DNA of 64,000 nt from Callorhinus ursinus (GCF_003265705.1 NW_020312785.1:131018498-131082497), one strand, 5' to 3'. Numbered from the stretch's first letter, positions 9,550 through 21,138 are shown. A program made the numbers and translations. Notes: generated by a model from the letters alone, not told the origin.

Positions 9550-11390
9550 GGAAAGAACTACAGCAGCCAGTGAGTTGAACTCAGAGCAGTTTGGCTGGTG
9601 ATCACTCATGAGCCCTGGCCATTAATCCTCTGTACTGACAGTTGGGCTATTCTAAAGGGATTAACCCCATGGCTTGGACCAGCGGGAAGGTGAGAGATGG
9701 ATGATCATGAATAAGCCCTTGTGAGGTCAGGATATGTGGATTTGGGTTCACCTGCAAGGGCCTGAGACATTTCTCACTGCCTTCTATATCCTGGCTCCTA
9801 AGGCACTGACACTTCCTGGCAATCAGGAAGTTAATGCCATTTGCTCTGTATGAGCCTTCGTACTGGCCCTTCCGTAGATGCCACCTCAGTGCCCAGGTGG
9901 AATGGCATATTGCCAGGAATGCCAAATTGCCCTTGAAATACAGGGACTTGGTTAATGCAGTAACAACATGTCTTGTGTGTTCTAAACAATGCCTAAGGCA
10001 ATTGCCAGAAGACTCTAGGGCCGTTCACTGGAGTTCCCAACCGATGAGGGATTGGCAAGTTGATGATGTTGGCCCTCTCCCTCCAAGTAAGGGTTCTAAA
10101 TATGCCTTGGTTTGTGTTGACATTGTGTCTGGCCTAACCCAAGCATTCCTTTGTCACTGCACAAACCATGCTGCCACCATTAGGGTATTAGAGAAGCTAA
10201 GTACCATGTAGATACCCTCATCAAATAGATAGTGATTAGGGGTCACATTGCAGATGTCATGATGTACAAAACTGGGCAAAATAGTATGATATCAAATGGA
10301 GGTTCCATCTTCCCTGTAATCTGCAAGCAATAGATTAAATTACTAAAGGGTAAAACCACCTTCCCCGGGTAGACTAAGGTACTCTCCCATGTTTTAATAC
10401 ATTTGAATGATCAACCAGTAGCGCTTGTTGCTCTGTATGCCAGACTGAGGACCCTGCTGAGATACCCAGTACAAAGGTATGGGAATTGTGGGAAACAGTT
10501 CCCCCTCCCAACTGTCACCATGGATCAAAGTGCTATGCTTTTGAGAATACCAAGTCCCATGATGTCTGGGAAAGGTGTTACCTACTGGAATTTGCAATGT
10601 GGTGTCCCACCAGAATGGATGAATAATTACTTTGCACCCCTGGGTGTGGAGGAACTACTTAATCTGCACTGGGATCCAGTTGTCCTCTGCAAGCTGGACC
10701 TTTGAAATGTACTATACCTGGAATGAAGCATGCACCATTGTAAACAGGGAGAAGGTAGAGGTCCTGGTCTGGCATATCTGGCCCCCAGTCCATCTCCTTA
10801 TGTCTGACCATGCTGCTTCCCCCAGGAAACAGGCAGGGTATTATAACCAGGTCAAATTCCTAAAGCTGCCAAACTCACTCTCCTCTAGGCCAGATGGACA
10901 CCTTCTGTTTTCCACTGGTACAATCATTTGGCCATTGTCTTTGTTCCCACCATTGGCCTGGAGGGCATGATAGCTCACATAGAAGGCCTTACTAAATTTA
11001 CTTAGGGAGCCTTAAATGATAGCCAATACAGCCTGTCCTTACTGAACACTGATATGTCTCTAACGAGAAAAACTATCTTCCAAAAAAGGATGGCCTTGAA
11101 TGTTATTACTGCCTTGCAAGGAGGCGCCTATGCCATTACCCAAGAGAATGCTGTGTGTTCATACCTGTTAATGCTAATACATTAGCAGAGTCACATGAGG
11201 ATACAAGGGAATATTCTGAATGAACTGACACTCTTCTTCAGTGACTTAATAAATTGGTGGTTTGTTTCATGGGGTCTTTGGTGGAAAAAAGTTGTTCTTT
11301 ATTTTGGGAATCATTATCTTAATCTATGTTCTCTTGCATGTGTCTGTATGGTTGTGGCATCTGCCTCCAGTGCAGCCAGGTAGCTGTCAT
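9550..11390 (+). mobile_element. Endogenous retrovirus remnant: pol (RNase H, integrase) and env transmembrane part
   Basis: Conceptual translation shows, in order, an RNase H-like segment (about 9560-9830, frame broken), an integrase zinc-binding and catalytic-core start (open frame 9834-10211), a diverged integrase C-terminal region (about 10340-10700), and an envelope remnant. The envelope part includes a transmembrane-subunit ectodomain with a degraded immunosuppressive-domain-like stretch near 11056-11180 and a membrane-spanning segment near 11220-11380. Stops at, for example, 10209-10211 and several frameshifts leave no functional protein. Gag, protease and reverse transcriptase are not seen upstream. 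The presence of env argues against a plain ERVL. Class assignment is uncertain. Confidence 0.75.
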
Positions 11391-11473
11391 GTGAGTCACT
11401 TCTGTCCCGTGAAACTCCTTGCTGCCTGCTCAGGGTAATTTGCAGAAGAGGCCAGGGTTTGGGGGCGGGGGCA

Positions 11474-12060
11474 TGTAAGATTTTCAAGGCAGGTCAGGAG
11501 GGGTAAAGTGTTGGAGGAGGTCATGCAGAGGACAGAAACACCAGTTGACCCTCCGGCTGGACCCGGGCAATTAGAAGCTCCTGACTCCCTCCCATGTCCT
11601 GGAAATGTACATTCAGCCCTCGGTTTCTACAGAGGGAGGCAGTTTCAAGGACACAGCCTTGAGCGAGCAATGTGTTGTTGAGACTATCTGGGCAGTTACA
11701 CGACTGAACCTCATTAAGGCCTCTACATAAACTTTAAAGATTCTTGCAGCTGATGCAGAGATCCACTGGAAACAAGCCTCATAAAATTCATTTACTTGTT
11801 AAGACAGCTACCTACCAATCAGGAGTGGCCAGCCTCTTTCTTCAGTCTTTCCTTGCCTTCCGGTGGGTGCAAGAGGCCAGTTTCAGATCTTGTTACAGAA
11901 GCGCCCGAGTTTGTGAAGCACCGCTCAGAGGCTGTGTTGTGTGGGGTTCCATGCCTGTGGATCTGGTATTCCATGAGCCTGCAGATAGTGGTGCTGGCTG
12001 AGGCTCTGTGGGCAGGACAGGCACACCCTCCCCTGAAATAGGTATCTATACCTATGACCA
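11474..12060 (+). mobile_element. Candidate 3' LTR of the + strand retroviral remnant
   Basis: A purine-rich tract (GGGTTTGGGGGCGGGGGCA) just after the env remnant is followed by TG at 11474, in the position expected for a polypurine tract and LTR start. The region has a CCTCTACATAAACTTT stretch that could be a degraded polyadenylation area near 11720. No matching 5' LTR was found, so the right edge is a guess. Confidence 0.35.
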
Positions 12061-12113
12061 TGAGACACAGATGCTTCTTTCTGAGCTACGTTGGACATTC
12101 AGGGGCAATGGTA

Positions 12114-12562
12114 CAGTAAGTAGTTCCCCTTTACCCGCAGTTTGGTTTTCTGAGGTTTCAATTCCCTGCCCGCAGCCAAGTCCAGAAGCCAGTCATCCTC
12201 CTGATGGATGGTCAGAAAGTTAGTAAGAGCCCAGTGCTCCGTCACAGTGCCCGCAATGTTCACCTCATGTCATCTCCTCACGTAGGCATTTTCTATCTGC
12301 AGTCAGCACCAGGAGAAGGGTGAGTACAGCACAGTAAGGTATTTTGAGAGTGCACGTTCACATAACTTTATACAGTATATTATAATTGTTCTATTTTATT
12401 ATTGTCAGTCTCTCACTGTGCTTAATTTATAAAGTAAGCTCTATCATAGGTATGTATGTATAGGAAAAAACATAGTATTTGTGGGGTTAGGTACTATCCG
12501 TGGTTTCAGGCATCCATTAGGGGTCTTGGAAGGTATCCTCTGCAGACAAGCGGGCGCTGCTG
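12114..12562 (+). mobile_element. MER2-like Tigger (pogo) DNA transposon remnant
   Basis: It begins CAGTAAGTAGTTCCCCTTTA and ends with the diverged complement (GCAGACAAGCGGGCGCTGCTG). The interior includes TATGTATGTATAGGAAAAAA and TGGTTTCAGGCATCCATTAG. It is flanked by TA at 12112-12113 and 12563-12564, the target duplication of this superfamily. It is an internal-deletion form without transposase. Confidence 0.83.
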
Positions 12563-12564
12563 TA

Positions 12565-13060
12565 GCTAAATTGTACTTAGTGAATGGAGGCAGCAGTAGC
12601 TAGATCCATCTTGTAAGTGGGAGTCCATATTGGTGGACCCATATGTAGCCTCCATTTCTGCCGCTGTGACTACTTCATTCATGTGTCTTTCATACAAGTT
12701 CTGAGGTTGCCAATGACAAGGCTGACTAATGTCAGTTGGCAGAGTCCTTTTGTCTACCTGGTTGTTCAGTTCCTCTACAGTGGTGGATGTTTTCTGGGGG
12801 GTATAAATGTGTGATACAAAAGTCTTTATTCTTCGACTAAGTGTCTATATGTCCGTCTGCATGACTCTGCACCAGATATTCTTATCTCTGATCTTTCTGT
12901 CTTTTTCTTTCCAGACCCCTGACTAAAGGCCAGACTTTTGGCTACTCTCTAGGAATCTTTATATAGTCTCACTTCTTGGGCTTCTTTTGTACAAAGTAGA
13001 TGGCCAGTTGTGTTGTTTGCAGCTCTGCCCGTTAGGAAGATTTCCTCTCACCAATGTCTT
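12565..13060 (-). mobile_element. Endogenous-retrovirus pol fragment (RNase H to integrase junction), minus strand
   Basis: Minus-strand translation gives a retroviral RNase H C-terminal segment (about 12830-12960) running into the start of integrase (about 12600-12800), with stops and frame shifts. Its orientation is opposite to the pol-env remnant at 9550-11390, so it is not part of that element. It may belong with the minus-strand fragment at 8010-8860. Confidence 0.6.
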
Positions 13061-13452
13061 TCAAGTCTACTCTTCGTTAAAAGATAAAATGAGGCATACT
13101 AAACATTTTCAGAGTTTATCTGAAAATTTATTGATTCACTTGGCCAGTACCAAACGAGAAACGGTTAGGAGCGTTCCACCAGCAAGAGCTCAGGGAGAGA
13201 TTTTATAGACAAAAGGCGGAAGCAAAGCAAGGCAATTATTGATTGGCTATAGCTTATATCCTAGTTGGCTGTTTGTGATGGGTTGTCCTTAGGTTTCTAT
13301 TTAATAAACGAGGCATATACAGGCTTAGATTTTGGTTTGTTTACATCAGCTGCCATGATCTTGGAGCCACCTCAGTCTAATAGCTTCCTCATTTAATTAA
13401 TTTAACAAGGTGAATGTGGCTTTAAAGTAGCTGCCGTCTTTTTCAACTTGAA
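13061..13452. repeat. Unassigned, possibly LTR-derived sequence
   Basis: Text such as TTATTGATTCACTTGGCCAG and AGAGATTTTATAGACAAAAG looks like an eroded LTR, adjoining the retroviral fragment on its 5' side. I cannot place its ends or family. The right limit is the target duplication of the next SINE. Confidence 0.3.
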
Positions 13453-13638
13453 GATTTTATTTATTTATTTGACAGAGAGAGACACAGCGAGAGAGGGAAC
13501 ACAAGCAGGGGGAGTGGGAGAGGGAGAAGCAGGCTTCCCGCGGAGCAGGGAGCCCGACGCGGGGCTCGATCCCAGGACCCTGGGATCATGATCCGAGCCC
13601 AAGGCAGTTGCCCAGTGACTAAGCCACCCAGGCACCCC
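13453..13638 (-). mobile_element. Can-SINE
   Basis: It carries the ACACAAGCAGGGGGAGTGGG body and a head ending CCACCCAGGCACCCC. The target duplication TCAACTTGAA is at 13443-13452 and 13639-13648. Confidence 0.93.
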
Positions 13639-13774
13639 TCAACTTGAACTACTACAAGAAATATTTAGGAGACGGAATCAGCAGGATCTGGTAAATGATT
13701 ACCCCCCACCTTCCTCCCCAAATTCTTTGCTTCTCCCTAATCTTTTGTATTTACTATTCCCTCCTAGAATATAA

Positions 13775-13885
13775 ATTTTACCAGAGTAGGAATTTTTGCT
13801 GTTTATTTTACTGCTAGAGTTCCTGGTACCTAGAAGAGTACCTGGCACAAAGTAGGTCCTCAATAAACATTTGCTGAGTGAACAA
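13775..13885 (+). repeat. L2 3' end
   Basis: It carries ACCTGGCACAAAGTAGGTCC and TCAATAAACATTTGCTGAGT, the typical L2 LINE 3' terminus. Confidence 0.65.
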
Positions 13886-13919
13886 ATGAATTAATCTTGA
13901 AAATTGCTCTACCAATTAC

Positions 13920-14720
13920 CTGGTTGCTTAGACCACAAGACTAGTTAGAGTCATCCTCGATTCCCCTGCTTTTGTTTTCCCATTTCCAGTCCTTCAGCAA
14001 TTCCAGCTGATCCCCTGAACAAGTACAAGGGCCAACTTTTTGGTCTCCCTGCTTCCGCTTATCCAATGCTTCCTAAAACAGCATTCACTTTTGTCATATT
14101 TGCCAAATTGATCTTTGTATGATCTAAATCAGATCATGTCATTTCTCTGTTGAAAATCTTCCCATGGCTTCCCATTTGATGTAGGATGCAATTCAAACAC
14201 CTGACTAAGGCCTGAGAGTCTACGTGATTTGGCCCTGACCTCCCTCTCCAATCTCACCTCATCCTACTCACATTCAAGCCACACTGGTGTTCTTTCTCTT
14301 CCTCAAATACACAATGCTCATTTCTGCTTTTATGCTTGCTCTTTCCTTGTCCTGGAACATGATTTTTTTTTTAAATTTATATGCAAATTGGCTTCCTCTT
14401 GTTATTCAGGTTTCAGCACAAATGTCTCTTCTTGGCAGATGTCTTCTTTGGTCACGCAATCTAAAGTAGCCCCCTGGGATGCCTGGGTGGCTCAGTCAGT
14501 TAAGCGCCTGCCTTTGGTTCAGGTTATGATCCCAGGGTCCTGGGTTCAAGTTCCACCTTGGGCTCCTTGCTCGGCTTCGCCTGCTTGTGCTCGCTCTCTC
14601 TCTGACAAATGGAATCTTAAAAAAACAAAATAAAGTAGCCCCTTCTCTTCCTTACTAATCTCTCTCCATCCCCGAGCCCTATGGTATTTCTTTTTATCTC
14701 TTGTTACTATCAGAAATTAT
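13920..14720 (+). repeat. L2 LINE fragment, split by a SINE
   Basis: The order AATCAGATCATGTCATTTCT, CTTCCCATGGCTTCCCATTT, GATTTGGCCCTGACCTCCCT and CACAAATGTCTCTTCTTGGC is the standard L2 3' half. A Can-SINE at 14474-14630 interrupts it. Open frames here are L2 shadows and not genes. Confidence 0.8.
14474..14630 (+). mobile_element. Can-SINE, body shortened
   Basis: Head GGGATGCCTGGGTGGCTCAG. The target duplication TAAAGTAGCCCC is at 14462-14473 and 14631-14642. The pyrimidine body is shorter than in neighbours. Confidence 0.9.
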
Positions 14721-14730
14721 ACCCGTTTAA

Positions 14731-14785
14731 GGGTGCCTGGGTAGCTCAGTCAATTATGTGTTTGCCTTTGGCTCGGCTCATGATG
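14731..14785 (+). mobile_element. Truncated Can-SINE head
   Basis: GGGTGCCTGGGTAGCTCAGT and TTGCCTTTGGCTCGGCTCAT mark only the tRNA-derived head. The body is absent. Confidence 0.75.
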
Positions 14786-14824
14786 TTACATGTTATGTTA
14801 TATGGTCTCAGTTACAACTTCTCA

Positions 14825-14945
14825 ACCTTCCCCTTATAGTTCAAAAGCAGTGATAGACAATGCATAAATGAGTGGGTGGGTGTAGCAGTATTTGGCAGGG
14901 ATGGGGGCAGATTTGGTCAGTGGGCTGTATTTTTACAGTTCCTGC
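14825..14945 (+). mobile_element. hAT-Charlie MITE fragment
   Basis: CAGTGATAGACAATGCATAA and GGTCAGTGGGCTGTATTTTT are pieces of the same family as 3818-4338, at greater divergence. Confidence 0.55.
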
Positions 14946-15019
14946 CCTAACTCTTCAAGGAAGCACATTCTCTTACATTCTCTGAAATGTTTAGCCATCT
15001 AATCTTTCTGCACTAGTGA

Positions 15020-15215
15020 AGTATCCAGAAACTTTAATCCTCATAACAACTATGTAATTTTGGTAATATTGTTGTCCTCATTTTATGGATAAGGAATTTG
15101 AAGTTAAAAATCTGGTCCAAAGTTACACAGTCGAAAAGTGGCAGAGCAGTGGCTCAAGGGTATCTTCTGACCCCAAAGAGCATCTTCTTAACCTCAAGAA
15201 TATAACACCTGCTCA
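15020..15215 (-). repeat. MIR SINE
   Basis: TTTTATGGATAAGGAATTTG, AAAGTTACACAGTCGAAAAG and CATCTTCTTAACC fit reverse-complement MIR. Confidence 0.7.
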
Positions 15216-15258
15216 AAGAGCAAGGGTTGAAGCTCCCTATTAAGAGAAATCATACAGA

Positions 15259-15458
15259 GGGGCGCCTGGGTGGCTCAGTTGTTAAGCGTCTGCCTTTGGC
15301 TCAGGTCATGGTCCCAGGGTCCTGGGATCAAGCCCCACATCAGGCTCCCTGTTCAGTGGGAAGCCTGCTTCTCCCTCTCCCGCTCCCCCTGCTTGTGTTC
15401 CCTCTCTCGCTGTGTCTCTCTCTGTCAAATAAATAAACAAAATCTTTAAAAAAAAAAA
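15259..15458 (+). mobile_element. Can-SINE, full length
   Basis: Head GGGGCGCCTGGGTGGCTCAG, body CTTGTGTTCCCTCTCTCGCT, tail AAATAAATAAACAAAATC. The 13-bp target duplication GAAATCATACAGA is perfect at 15246-15258 and 15459-15471. Confidence 0.95.
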
Positions 15459-15747
15459 GAAATCATACAGAAAGGGGGTAGATAACTCTTATGGACCCTG
15501 TTTTGAGTTGGGCGAAGGAACGGTGGGAAGTTTATTGGATGTCTCCTTTGTCTATTTGGAAAAGAACAAAGATGTGACCTATTTGGGTTTTGCAGCTATT
15601 GGTAGATTAAATTAGAATGTTTAAAGTCTGATAATCAAACCCCAACTTGAAAATCAAAATAATCCTCTCTAGGTGTAAATATTGTGCTCTTTCCAGGTAC
15701 AATATTTGTATATCTTTATTTAGAATTTTGTAATACTTAGAATTTTA

Positions 15748-15950
15748 TTTTTTTTAAAGATTTTATTTATTTATTTGAGAGAGAGAGAATTTGAGAGAGA
15801 GAGCCAGAGAGCACGAGAGGGAAGAGCATCAGAGGGAGAAGCAGACTCCCTGCTGAGCAGGGAGCCCGACGTGGGACTCGATCCCGGGACTCCAGGATCA
15901 GGACCTGAGCCGAAGACGGTTGCTTAACCAACTGAGCCACCCAGGCGCCC
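15748..15950 (-). mobile_element. Can-SINE, full length
   Basis: The head ends CCACCCAGGCGCCC. A 19-bp perfect target duplication beginning TGTAATACTTAG is at 15729-15747 and 15951-15969. Confidence 0.95.
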
Positions 15951-16078
15951 TGTAATACTTAGAATTTTAAAATTCACCATTGTATCTTAAGGGAAGGACC
16001 TACTAATTTATAGGTAAAAACACTGATGGTATATTTTTCATATACCACAGATGATGTGTGATATATGCTCATTTTTTA

Positions 16079-16257
16079 AAAGATTTTATTTATTTGACAG
16101 AGAGAGAGCACAAGCAGGGGGAATGGTAGGTAGAGGGAGAGGGTGAAGCAGATCCCCCACTGAGCAGGGAGCCCGATGTGGGGCTCGATCCCAGGACCCT
16201 GGGATCATGACCTGAGCTGAAGGCAGATGCTTAACTGACTAAGCCACCCAGGAACCC
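16079..16257 (-). mobile_element. Can-SINE in a compound pair
   Basis: Head ends AGCCACCCAGGAACCCC. It lies immediately left of a second SINE in the same orientation, inside that element's tail. Confidence 0.9.
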
Positions 16258-16270
16258 CATATATATATAT

Positions 16271-16470
16271 TTTTTTTGAGAGAGAGAGAGAGTGAGAGAG
16301 AGAGCAATGAGCAAGCGCAGGGCAGGGGAGGGGCAGAAAGAGAGAGAATCTTAAGCATGCTCCACAGCCAGCACAGAGCTTGGTTCAGGGCTCCATCTCA
16401 CAACCCTGAGATCATGATCTGAGCCCAAATCAAGTCAGATGCTTAACCGACTGAGCTACCCGGGTGCCCC
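16271..16470 (-). mobile_element. Can-SINE, older subtype, host of the pair
   Basis: The body AGAGAGAATCTTAAGCATGC and head CTGAGCTACCCGGGTGCCCC mark the older subtype. The target duplication (GATATATG, one substitution, CATTTTT) begins at 16060 left of both SINEs and at 16471 right of this one, so the 16079-16257 copy arrived later in its tail. Confidence 0.9.
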
Positions 16471-16774
16471 GATATATGTGCATTTTTAAAAATTGAAGCA
16501 GTGTGGAAGAATGTAAGTCAACTCATTCTCCACACCCCTCATCACTGGCTAAAAATACGTTATAACCTCAAAGTAACTGATATACATGTTGCCATTTGGG
16601 TCTGGCCCGACTTCAGAAAACAGCACACGAGAATTTCATTTTTCCTTTCACTGCTTGATTCCACCCTAGCCAAACTCTGTTAACTATGGTCTGATGGCCA
16701 ACAACCCACCTAAAGATCTCCTTGCTTTCCCAGGGTTGTGTGGTGGGCAGACTGGGAGATTTGGACTTAGTAGA

Positions 16775-16935
16775 CCTAGATTGAAATCACTGTTGCTGGG
16801 CCTTGATTTTCTCATCTGTGAATGGAGTCAATAATACTACTTGTGCAACAATGATTTTGAGCCTCAAATAGGTTGATCAGTAATACACTGAGTGTGATCA
16901 TCTGTATAAAAAGCGTCTATTATGTTAAGAGACGA
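16775..16935 (+). repeat. MIR SINE
   Basis: GGGCCTTGATTTTCTCATCT and GTGAATGGAGTCAATAATAC are MIR core-like. The flanks at 16490-16770 and 16936-17814 show no gene, RNA or repeat I can name. Confidence 0.7.
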
Positions 16936-17814
16936 GTATGGTTTTTTCCATAGTAATGAATTCTCCTGGACCTTTGTTGCTACGTCCAGAAAATTCAAAT
17001 GCTTTTGGATTTTATCATTATTTTTATGTTTTATACCTATATTTATTTGTTAATTATTACTATTATAGTGTCATCCTGAGACCTATTATTAAATGGAGAA
17101 AAACTTTGTCAAGGTAAAAAGCACCATATCCAGACTTCAGGAATTTCCCCTAAAATAAGCATTTTGAAGCATAGAAATGTTAACAAAGAAGCTTATGAAA
17201 TTCCTGGTGAAGGGATGAAAGGTTGCCTCTCTTGGCTGGCTCAGGCCCACCCCTTCCTAGCAGCAGGGGGGATTAGATGACCTCTCAAGGTTCCTTGTAG
17301 CCTGGGTTTTGTTTTTTGATGTCTATTTAAAGATTATGCTAATTCTGCTCATGTGAAATCCTTTGGACACAGTGATGGTTGAAAATACTGGCTTCTGACC
17401 TGAATCTATGCCTGCCTGGTTCAAATTGTATACTTGAGATTAGCAGGACTCAAATGCTCATGTTTTATACAAGCCATTGGGTCTTTTTTCTCCTCAAGAA
17501 GATTTTTTCGTTGTTGTATTTTGGACGAAAGCAAGAGGGAGAAGGTTGATTAAAAAATGCATTCAGATACAGAGGGATTTAGATTATTTTAATAACTGAG
17601 CTTAGTTATCATATTGCCGTTCAGAAAGATGAATAATAATGTAGAATGCAAAGATCCAGGAGGTAATCCTCCCAGGCTAGACATTACTGGAGCAGCATAT
17701 TAACTAGAAAAGAGTCATTGTTAGCAGAGAACAGAGAGAGAATTCTACAAATCCATAGGCATCTTATACCTAGTAAGTAACTTGTATTGTATTTTAAGAG
17801 ACTGGACTCTGGAG

Positions 17815-18035
17815 CCAACCGGCCTAGGTCAGATACTGGTTCTGACCTTTTATGAGCTCTGTGACTTTGGCTATTTATTTAACCTTTTTGTATCTCGTGC
17901 TCCTCATCTGTAAAATGGGGATAATAATAGTACCTACTTCTTAAGGTTGTTTTGAAGATTAAATGAGTTAGTACATATAAAGCGGTTAGCACTGTTCCTG
18001 GAATATAATGTGTTCAATAATAGTGATTAATTCAA
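17815..18035 (+). repeat. MIR SINE, near full length
   Basis: CTCATCTGTAAAATGGGGAT, AATAATAGTACCTACTTC and GATTAAATGAGTTAGTACAT are diagnostic of MIR. Confidence 0.9.
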
Positions 18036-18074
18036 AATCTTAAGTATTATCGTGTTTCGTTGCTTTTGTTTTGC

Positions 18075-19180
18075 TTCTTTTTTTTTCACCATTTTTTTTA
18101 CCTTTATGATGGGAAATAGCAAACATTTAAAAATATAGAGCAAAGTATAAATAAACCTTTATGTGCTCATTAGCAGTTATCCATTTATGGGCAATCTTGT
18201 TTTACCTAAATGCCCATTCACTTCCCCTAATTGATTATTTTGAAACAGATTTCATACATCATATTACTTCACATATAAATATTCCAATATGTATCTCTAA
18301 CATAGAGGTAGCGAATTACAGCCTAATGTCTGTTTTACAATAAAGCTTAATTAGAACGTAGTGAAGGGGTCCAGAATATTCCATGGGGCATAAAAATTAT
18401 TTTGAGCTGAAGTCATTTGAGAATAGGCTTTTCTTCCATCAACTCCCTTATCTGCCTAAGAGCAGAGTCTCCCAAAAGAACTCAACTCTCATAAATTCCC
18501 TCCCCAGGAATTTCAGCACAATGAAAGGTTGATTCTTATTACAAAGAAGTTGGAACCACATCTAAACAGACATTGTCACAAAACTATCATATGTGTCATC
18601 TATTTTCCTAAGGGCCCATTTATCTTTTCTAAAAGTCGTTTGGTTTCCCATAAGTGTCCTTTGCCTCCCCCCCCACCTTCCCTTATTAAGGTGATACATA
18701 AGTCCCAAATTCTGACCACCTCTTATATGTGTGAACTCTAATGTACATGAATAAAAATCTGTCTTTCCTAATCTGTTTTTCATGCAGTTTAATTCACAAG
18801 CCCCCATTAAAAGAATCTAAGAGTGTAGAGGAAAAGATTTTCTTTCTCAGCAACAGTGATGCCTATTCATTTACTTATGGTGGATGGTTGCTTTTGTTCT
18901 ATAATGGTGTAGTTGTGTAGTTGTGACAGAATGTTTGGTCCACAAGCTTAAAATATTTTCTATCTGACCCTTTTTAGAAAGTGTTTGTCAACTCCTACTC
19001 TAGTAGGATACAAGGGATACACCCTTTTTCTTTTAAAAAACATAACCATGATCCATTTTCACATCTAAAAGCATTAATAATAATGTGTTAATATTATAAA
19101 ATATCAATTGTTGTGAAAATTTGCCCAAATATCTCATAAATTTTTAAAAATATGGACTTACTGAAAAACAGGATCCAAAT
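18075..19180 (-). repeat. Old L1 (L1M-type) 3' region in two pieces
   Basis: The left piece at 18075-18310 has GAAACAGATTTCATACATCA and AATATGTATCTCTAACATAG. The right piece at 19015-19180 has AAAACATAACCATGATCCAT and CCCAAATATCTCATAAAT, the expected continuation. About 700 bp between them is a later interruption that includes a small hAT fragment at about 18920-19000. I cannot name the rest. 19181-19690 shows nothing recognised. Confidence 0.6.
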
Positions 19181-19690
19181 AAGGTTAATACATTTGGAAG
19201 AGGTAGCTCTTAAGTCATTTTCAGTCTAGAGGAGTCAGTCTCTTTCCTCTCTTTTCCTCTTGCAATTTATCTGTTAAGGAAGCAGATCATTTGTTTTATA
19301 GACTTTTACGCATTTGTATGTTGCTGGTTGCAAGTCTGTTGTATTATTTAACATGTTCCTGTATCCTCTAGATTGCCTAGAAATTAGTGGTTAGAACTAG
19401 AGGCTTGACTTGATCCAAGTTCACAAGAACACACACCTTTCAAGGATAGTATGTACCTTCATGAGTTAGCACATAACAGCTCTCTTTTTGTGACGTTAGC
19501 AAACAGGCCGAGTTTTATAAATTGCTAATTCTGAATAAAAGTCAGCAGTGGAGGCAATGTTTCTTTGAACAGGGCAAGGCCCAGCCACTATAATTTTATG
19601 AAATGATTCATATTTATCTTTACTGATTGGGCATCATGGCATCTGGAAATAGGTTGAGATGAGCAGACCTTCACTGGGGCAAACCTCTGA

Positions 19691-20430
19691 CTTCTACCCA
19701 TTCTAATCATCTTAAAATATATCTGGAATCTATCCATTTCTTGCCATTTCCCAGAACCCTGCTACCTTGGTCCATGTCACCATTATCTCCTGTCCCCATT
19801 CACTGCAATAGCTTCTTCACAGGTGTACCTGTTTGTGAACTTGCTTCCCTATGACACGTTCTCAACTCAGCAGCCAGAATAACCCTTTTAAAACCCAGGC
19901 TACGTCAAATGATTCCTCTGTTCAAACCCCTCCTGTCTTACCTGTACTACTCAAAATAAGTACTGAAGTCCTTACAATGGCTTACCAGCTTCTAAATAAT
20001 CTGTACCCACCTCCATTCATTCTACTCCAGCCCTGATTATCTCTTTTCAGACTCATAAAGGCACCTGTCATATCCCTCCACAGGACCTTTGCACTGGCTG
20101 TTCCCTTTTGCCTTTAGTGCTCATCTTCCAGATTCCTACATGACCAAGTCTCTCACCTCCTTCAAGTCTTTGCTCAAATGTCACCTTCTCAAGAATCACC
20201 CTATTTAAATACTACATTCTGCTTCCCACCTCCCGTTGCTTATCACACTCACCCTGCTCTACTTTTAATTTTCCAAAGCATTAGTTACCTTCTAACATAC
20301 CTTATAATTTACTCATTTATTTCATTTGTTTCTGCCAGAAGTTTGTTGTTTTGTTCCCTGAAACATCCCCTGTGCCTAAATCAATGTCTAGCTCATAGAA
20401 AGTCCCTAAAACATATTTGCTGAGTGAATG
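19691..20430 (+). repeat. L2 LINE 3' half
   Basis: AAATGTCACCTTCTCAAGAA, CACAGGACCTTTGCACTGGC and AACATATTTGCTGAGTGAAT give the L2 order through to its terminus. Open frames here derive from L2. Confidence 0.85.
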
Positions 20431-20559
20431 AATGAATTGCTGTCACTTATGCCTATAAAGAGAACACAAATGCAATCCATAAACCAAAGGACCTCTGACT
20501 CACATGACCACTCCTGCAATACTCATAGCTTTTCTTCCTCCCAGCAATTGGTCTCTGTG

Positions 20560-20780
20560 CCAGGCACTGCGTTAAATGTTTTCCATATATTATCTCATTT
20601 AATCCTTCAAACAGCCCTAAGAAAGTAGATGCTATTATTATTTTCATTTCCAGATGATGAAACTCAGGCCTAGGAGTTTAGCTCCTGCCCAAGCTCCCAT
20701 AGTTTGTAAGATGCAGAACCAGAAATGGAACTCAAATCTGTCAGACCCCTAAATTGCTGCTTTAAACCACTAGGCCAATT
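20560..20780 (-). repeat. MIR SINE, near full length
   Basis: ATCTCATTTAATCCTTCAAA, CAGATGATGAAACTCAGGCC and TTAAACCACTAGGCC are the reverse complement of MIR. 20820-20945 is another old repeat-like stretch (CAAATATTTGCTGAACACC). Confidence 0.85.
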
Positions 20781-21138
20781 ACTTCCCCAGTGGGTATAAT
20801 TGCTCTAAGTTTGGCCATTTATGGCAATTTCTCTATTCATTCATTCCACAAATATTTGCTGAACACCAACTATGTGTCAAGTCCTTAGGATATATTAGTA
20901 AACCAAACAAAAATCCTTGCCCTCACTGAGTTTTTATTACATCTACCTCTTTTAAGAGCTATGGTTCAGGGCCAGTGTAAAGGGGGAATCAGGTAGGCTC
21001 CTAGGCAGCATGATCTTAGGGTCACAGACAAAGCTCCCTCATCTAAAATCACTCTCCTTCATCCCATTTTGTCATAATATGCTATCTGAAGTATGTGGAT
21101 TGACAATACTTTTGGTGAGATTTGAAAGGCCTGCCTTA

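Noticed and set aside
15259..15330. tRNA-like box A and box B sequences
   Set aside because: These are the tRNA-Lys-derived heads of Can-SINEs, repeated across the window, and lack a foldable tRNA gene with a proper acceptor stem and end.
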